Shown here piece after piece: positions 14,202 to 15,394 of a DNA stretch of 15,394 nt. Source of the DNA: DUZB01 sp964407525 (GTDB lineage Bacteria > Desulfobacterota > DSM-4660 > Desulfatiglandales > Desulfatiglandaceae); the NCBI GenBank assembly GCA_964407525.1, contig CAYOWC010000094.1, positions 1-15,394 of the forward strand, given 5' to 3'. Position 1 is the first letter of the stretch. Each line of letters opens with the position of its first letter. The position numbers and the translations under genes are program-made. The notes under the pieces are model-generated. The model was not told the DNA's origin. It made no database searches and saw only the letters and a program-made list of their open reading frames with translations.

Positions 14202-15178
14202 TATTCGACGGACGATTGCAACTGAAAACGGGAATTCCGATCCCGGAGCCACCGCCTGGTTGGGCGCTTATCAGGGTCAAAAAGGCCGGCATATGTGGAA
14301 CCGATCTGGAAATTACACAGGGGTACAAAGGGTTTCATGGAGTTTTAGGGCATGAGTTTTCCGGAATTGTCGAACAATGCGACCACGCGGAATGGAATGC
14401 AAAGCGCGTGGTTGGGGAAATAAATGTAGGCTGTGGGAAGTGTAGATTCTGTCAAGACGATATGGAAAGTCACTGCCGCGATCGAAGGGCATTAGGCATA
14501 TTTGGTCTGAACGGCTGCTTCGCCGATTACTGTGTTCTGCCTCTCAAAAACCTCAGAAAGATTCCGGATTCCCTTAAAGACGATCAGGCCGTTTTCATTG
14601 AACCTCTCTCTGCTGCCTGCCAAATGCTGATGCAATTGAATCTGGGGGGGACAGAGAAAATTCTGGTGTTGGGAGACGGCAGATTGGGCATCCTTTGTGC
14701 CTGGGTTCTTTCAACCATTGCACAGGATGTAACTCTTGTCGGGCATCATTCCGCAAAACTTGCTAAAGGGCAGTGGCGAACCATAAAGACAGTAAAAGGA
14801 TCTGCTGATCTCAAGGATGGTGATACAGACATCGTTATTGAGGCAACCGGTTCGTGGAGAGGTTTGAAAGATGCACTTTCCCTTTGCCGGCCTCGAGGCG
14901 CCATTGTTCAAAAATCCACACTGGTCTCGAAAGAAGTTATCGATCTCACTCCGTTGGTAATCAATGAACTTACTCTCTTGGGTTCACGATGTGGTTCTTT
15001 CGATACCGGACTTCAGATGCTGAAAAACTTTCCGCATATGCCTCTTGAAAGACTCATATCAGGGACCTATTCTATAGAAGACGCGCATTCGGCATTCCAA
15101 CGGGCGAAAGAACGGGATTGTTTAAAAGTATTGATTGATATGACCTCCGCCTCTAATCTGACAGAAAAGCCAGCCTGA
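14189..15178 (+). CDS. Zinc-dependent alcohol dehydrogenase-like (MDR family) oxidoreductase
   Basis: 329 residues from ATG 14189, 13 bases inside the end of the GGDEF gene in another frame, so translation is probably coupled. The N-terminal GroES-like domain has catalytic-zinc ligands C36 (GICGTD), H55 and E56 (GHEFSG), with E138 (FIEPLSAA) a likely fourth. The structural-zinc lobe has C82, C85, C88 and C96. The Rossmann nucleotide-binding motif is VLGDGRLG (160-167). It is expected to oxidise an alcohol or polyol, or reduce a carbonyl, with NAD(P)H, in the cytosol. It is slightly shorter than the common ~340-350 residues. Substrate is not predictable; sorbitol/threonine dehydrogenase-like enzymes share this layout. 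Pairing with a diguanylate cyclase is unusual and may be incidental to a longer operon beyond the window. Confidence 0.9.
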   Translation: MRAIIFDGRLQLKTGIPIPEPPPGWALIRVKKAGICGTDLEITQGYKGFHGVLGHEFSGIVEQCDHAEWNAKRVVGEINVGCGKCRFCQDDMESHCRDRRALGIFGLNGCFADYCVLPLKNLRKIPDSLKDDQAVFIEPLSAACQMLMQLNLGGTEKILVLGDGRLGILCAWVLSTIAQDVTLVGHHSAKLAKGQWRTIKTVKGSADLKDGDTDIVIEATGSWRGLKDALSLCRPRGAIVQKSTLVSKEVIDLTPLVINELTLLGSRCGSFDTGLQMLKNFPHMPLERLISGTYSIEDAHSAFQRAKERDCLKVLIDMTSASNLTEKPA

Positions 15179-15203
15179 TCGCGGAAGAAACTTCTTAAAG
15201 AAA

Positions 15204-15233
15204 GTCTCGCGCGGAGACGCAAAGACGCAGAGA
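15204..15233. repeat. GACGCAAAGACGCAGAGA-type dispersed repeat
   Basis: The stretch begins with a short stem (GTCTC-GCGCG-GAGAC) and continues with GACGCAAAGACGCAGAGA. An inverted, degenerate relative lies at 6414-6436. From memory, sequences of this kind recur between genes in many environmental bacterial genomes. It starts 26 bases after the dehydrogenase stop codon. Confidence 0.6.
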
Positions 15234-15297
15234 ACGACAGGTTTCGGGTATGAGGTTTTAGACACCCACTTTCTAAACCAAGTTTCACACGAGCGGC

Positions 15298-15339
15298 GCC
15301 GTCCCGCTTTAAAGCGGGATCAGACCAAGAAAGAAACTT
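15298..15339. repeat. 42-bp dispersed hairpin repeat, copy 2
   Basis: It differs from 6237-6278 at three positions. TCCCGCTTTAAAGCGGGA here is a perfect 18-base palindrome, followed by the same tail ending CAAGAAAGAAACTT. A shorter related string (GAAGAAACTT) stands near 15184, directly after the dehydrogenase stop. Confidence 0.8.
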
Positions 15340-15366
15340 GCGCACAATTCTTTACCGCCCGCTTGT

Positions 15367-15378
15367 CCCGCTAGCGGG
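15367..15378. repeat. CCCGCTAGCGGG palindrome
   Basis: A perfect 12-base palindrome near the right edge, preceded by another CCCGCTTG. It shares the CCCGCT half-stem with the 42-bp element 28 bases upstream and could be part of a larger repeat cut by the window edge. Confidence 0.5.
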
Positions 15379-15394
15379 GCTACGCTCAAGACGC

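Noticed and set aside
15181..15200. Terminator after the dehydrogenase (GAAG-AAA-CTTC followed by TT)
   Set aside because: The stem is only four base pairs and the T-run two bases, too weak to call.

Overview
The window looks like a chromosomal segment from a deltaproteobacterial (Desulfobacterota-type) anaerobe. This is an inference from the style of the genes: a PocR/PAS sensor with the opening MAAKPTYEELEQRVKELEK and a C-terminal Cys-pair module, both of which I associate with sulfate reducers and their relatives; an abundance of PAS/REC/GGDEF/HD-GYP signalling; and gene-poor spacers full of short dispersed repeats. No rRNA, tRNA, CRISPR array, transposase or integrase was seen. Nine genes are complete and one is cut by the left edge.

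Layout. 2-733 (+) is the 3' end of a hybrid histidine kinase (HATPase plus receiver). 1184-2092 (+) fuses a [2Fe-2S] ferredoxin domain to a class III nucleotide cyclase domain. 2975-4690 (+) is a PocR-PAS-PAS sensor ending in a four-Cys module, with a candidate sigma-54 promoter about 250 bases upstream. 5019-5957 (-) is an HD-GYP phosphodiesterase. 6459-9011 (-) is a GspE/PilB-type secretion/pilus ATPase with MshEN-like repeats at its N terminus and about 240 extra residues at its C terminus. 9404-11918 (-) is a tight sdhA-sdhB operon without a membrane-anchor gene. 12261-13172 (+) is an EamA/DMT-family permease. 13257-14201 (+) is a REC-GGDEF response regulator whose 3' end overlaps a zinc-dependent alcohol dehydrogenase (14189-15178, +).

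How the genes may work together. The signalling content is dense. One enzyme would make c-di-GMP (REC-GGDEF), one would degrade it (HD-GYP), and one ATPase has the type of N-terminal repeat that binds c-di-GMP in relatives, although the usual Arg is missing from all four motif copies. The ferredoxin-cyclase could couple redox state to a cyclic nucleotide. The metabolic genes are sdhAB (succinate/fumarate interconversion) and the dehydrogenase. No physical link between these modules is visible beyond sdhAB and the GGDEF/dehydrogenase overlap.

The spacers (734-1183, 2093-2974, 4691-5018, 5958-6458, 9012-9403, 11919-12260, 15179-15394) hold little or no convincing coding sequence. Most carry short repeats: 9-bp, 14-bp and 6-bp tandem arrays, GATTTCGG runs, GC-rich hairpins, and one 42-bp hairpin-bearing element present twice (6237-6278 and 15298-15339). 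All names come from motif recognition by eye; no database search was run.
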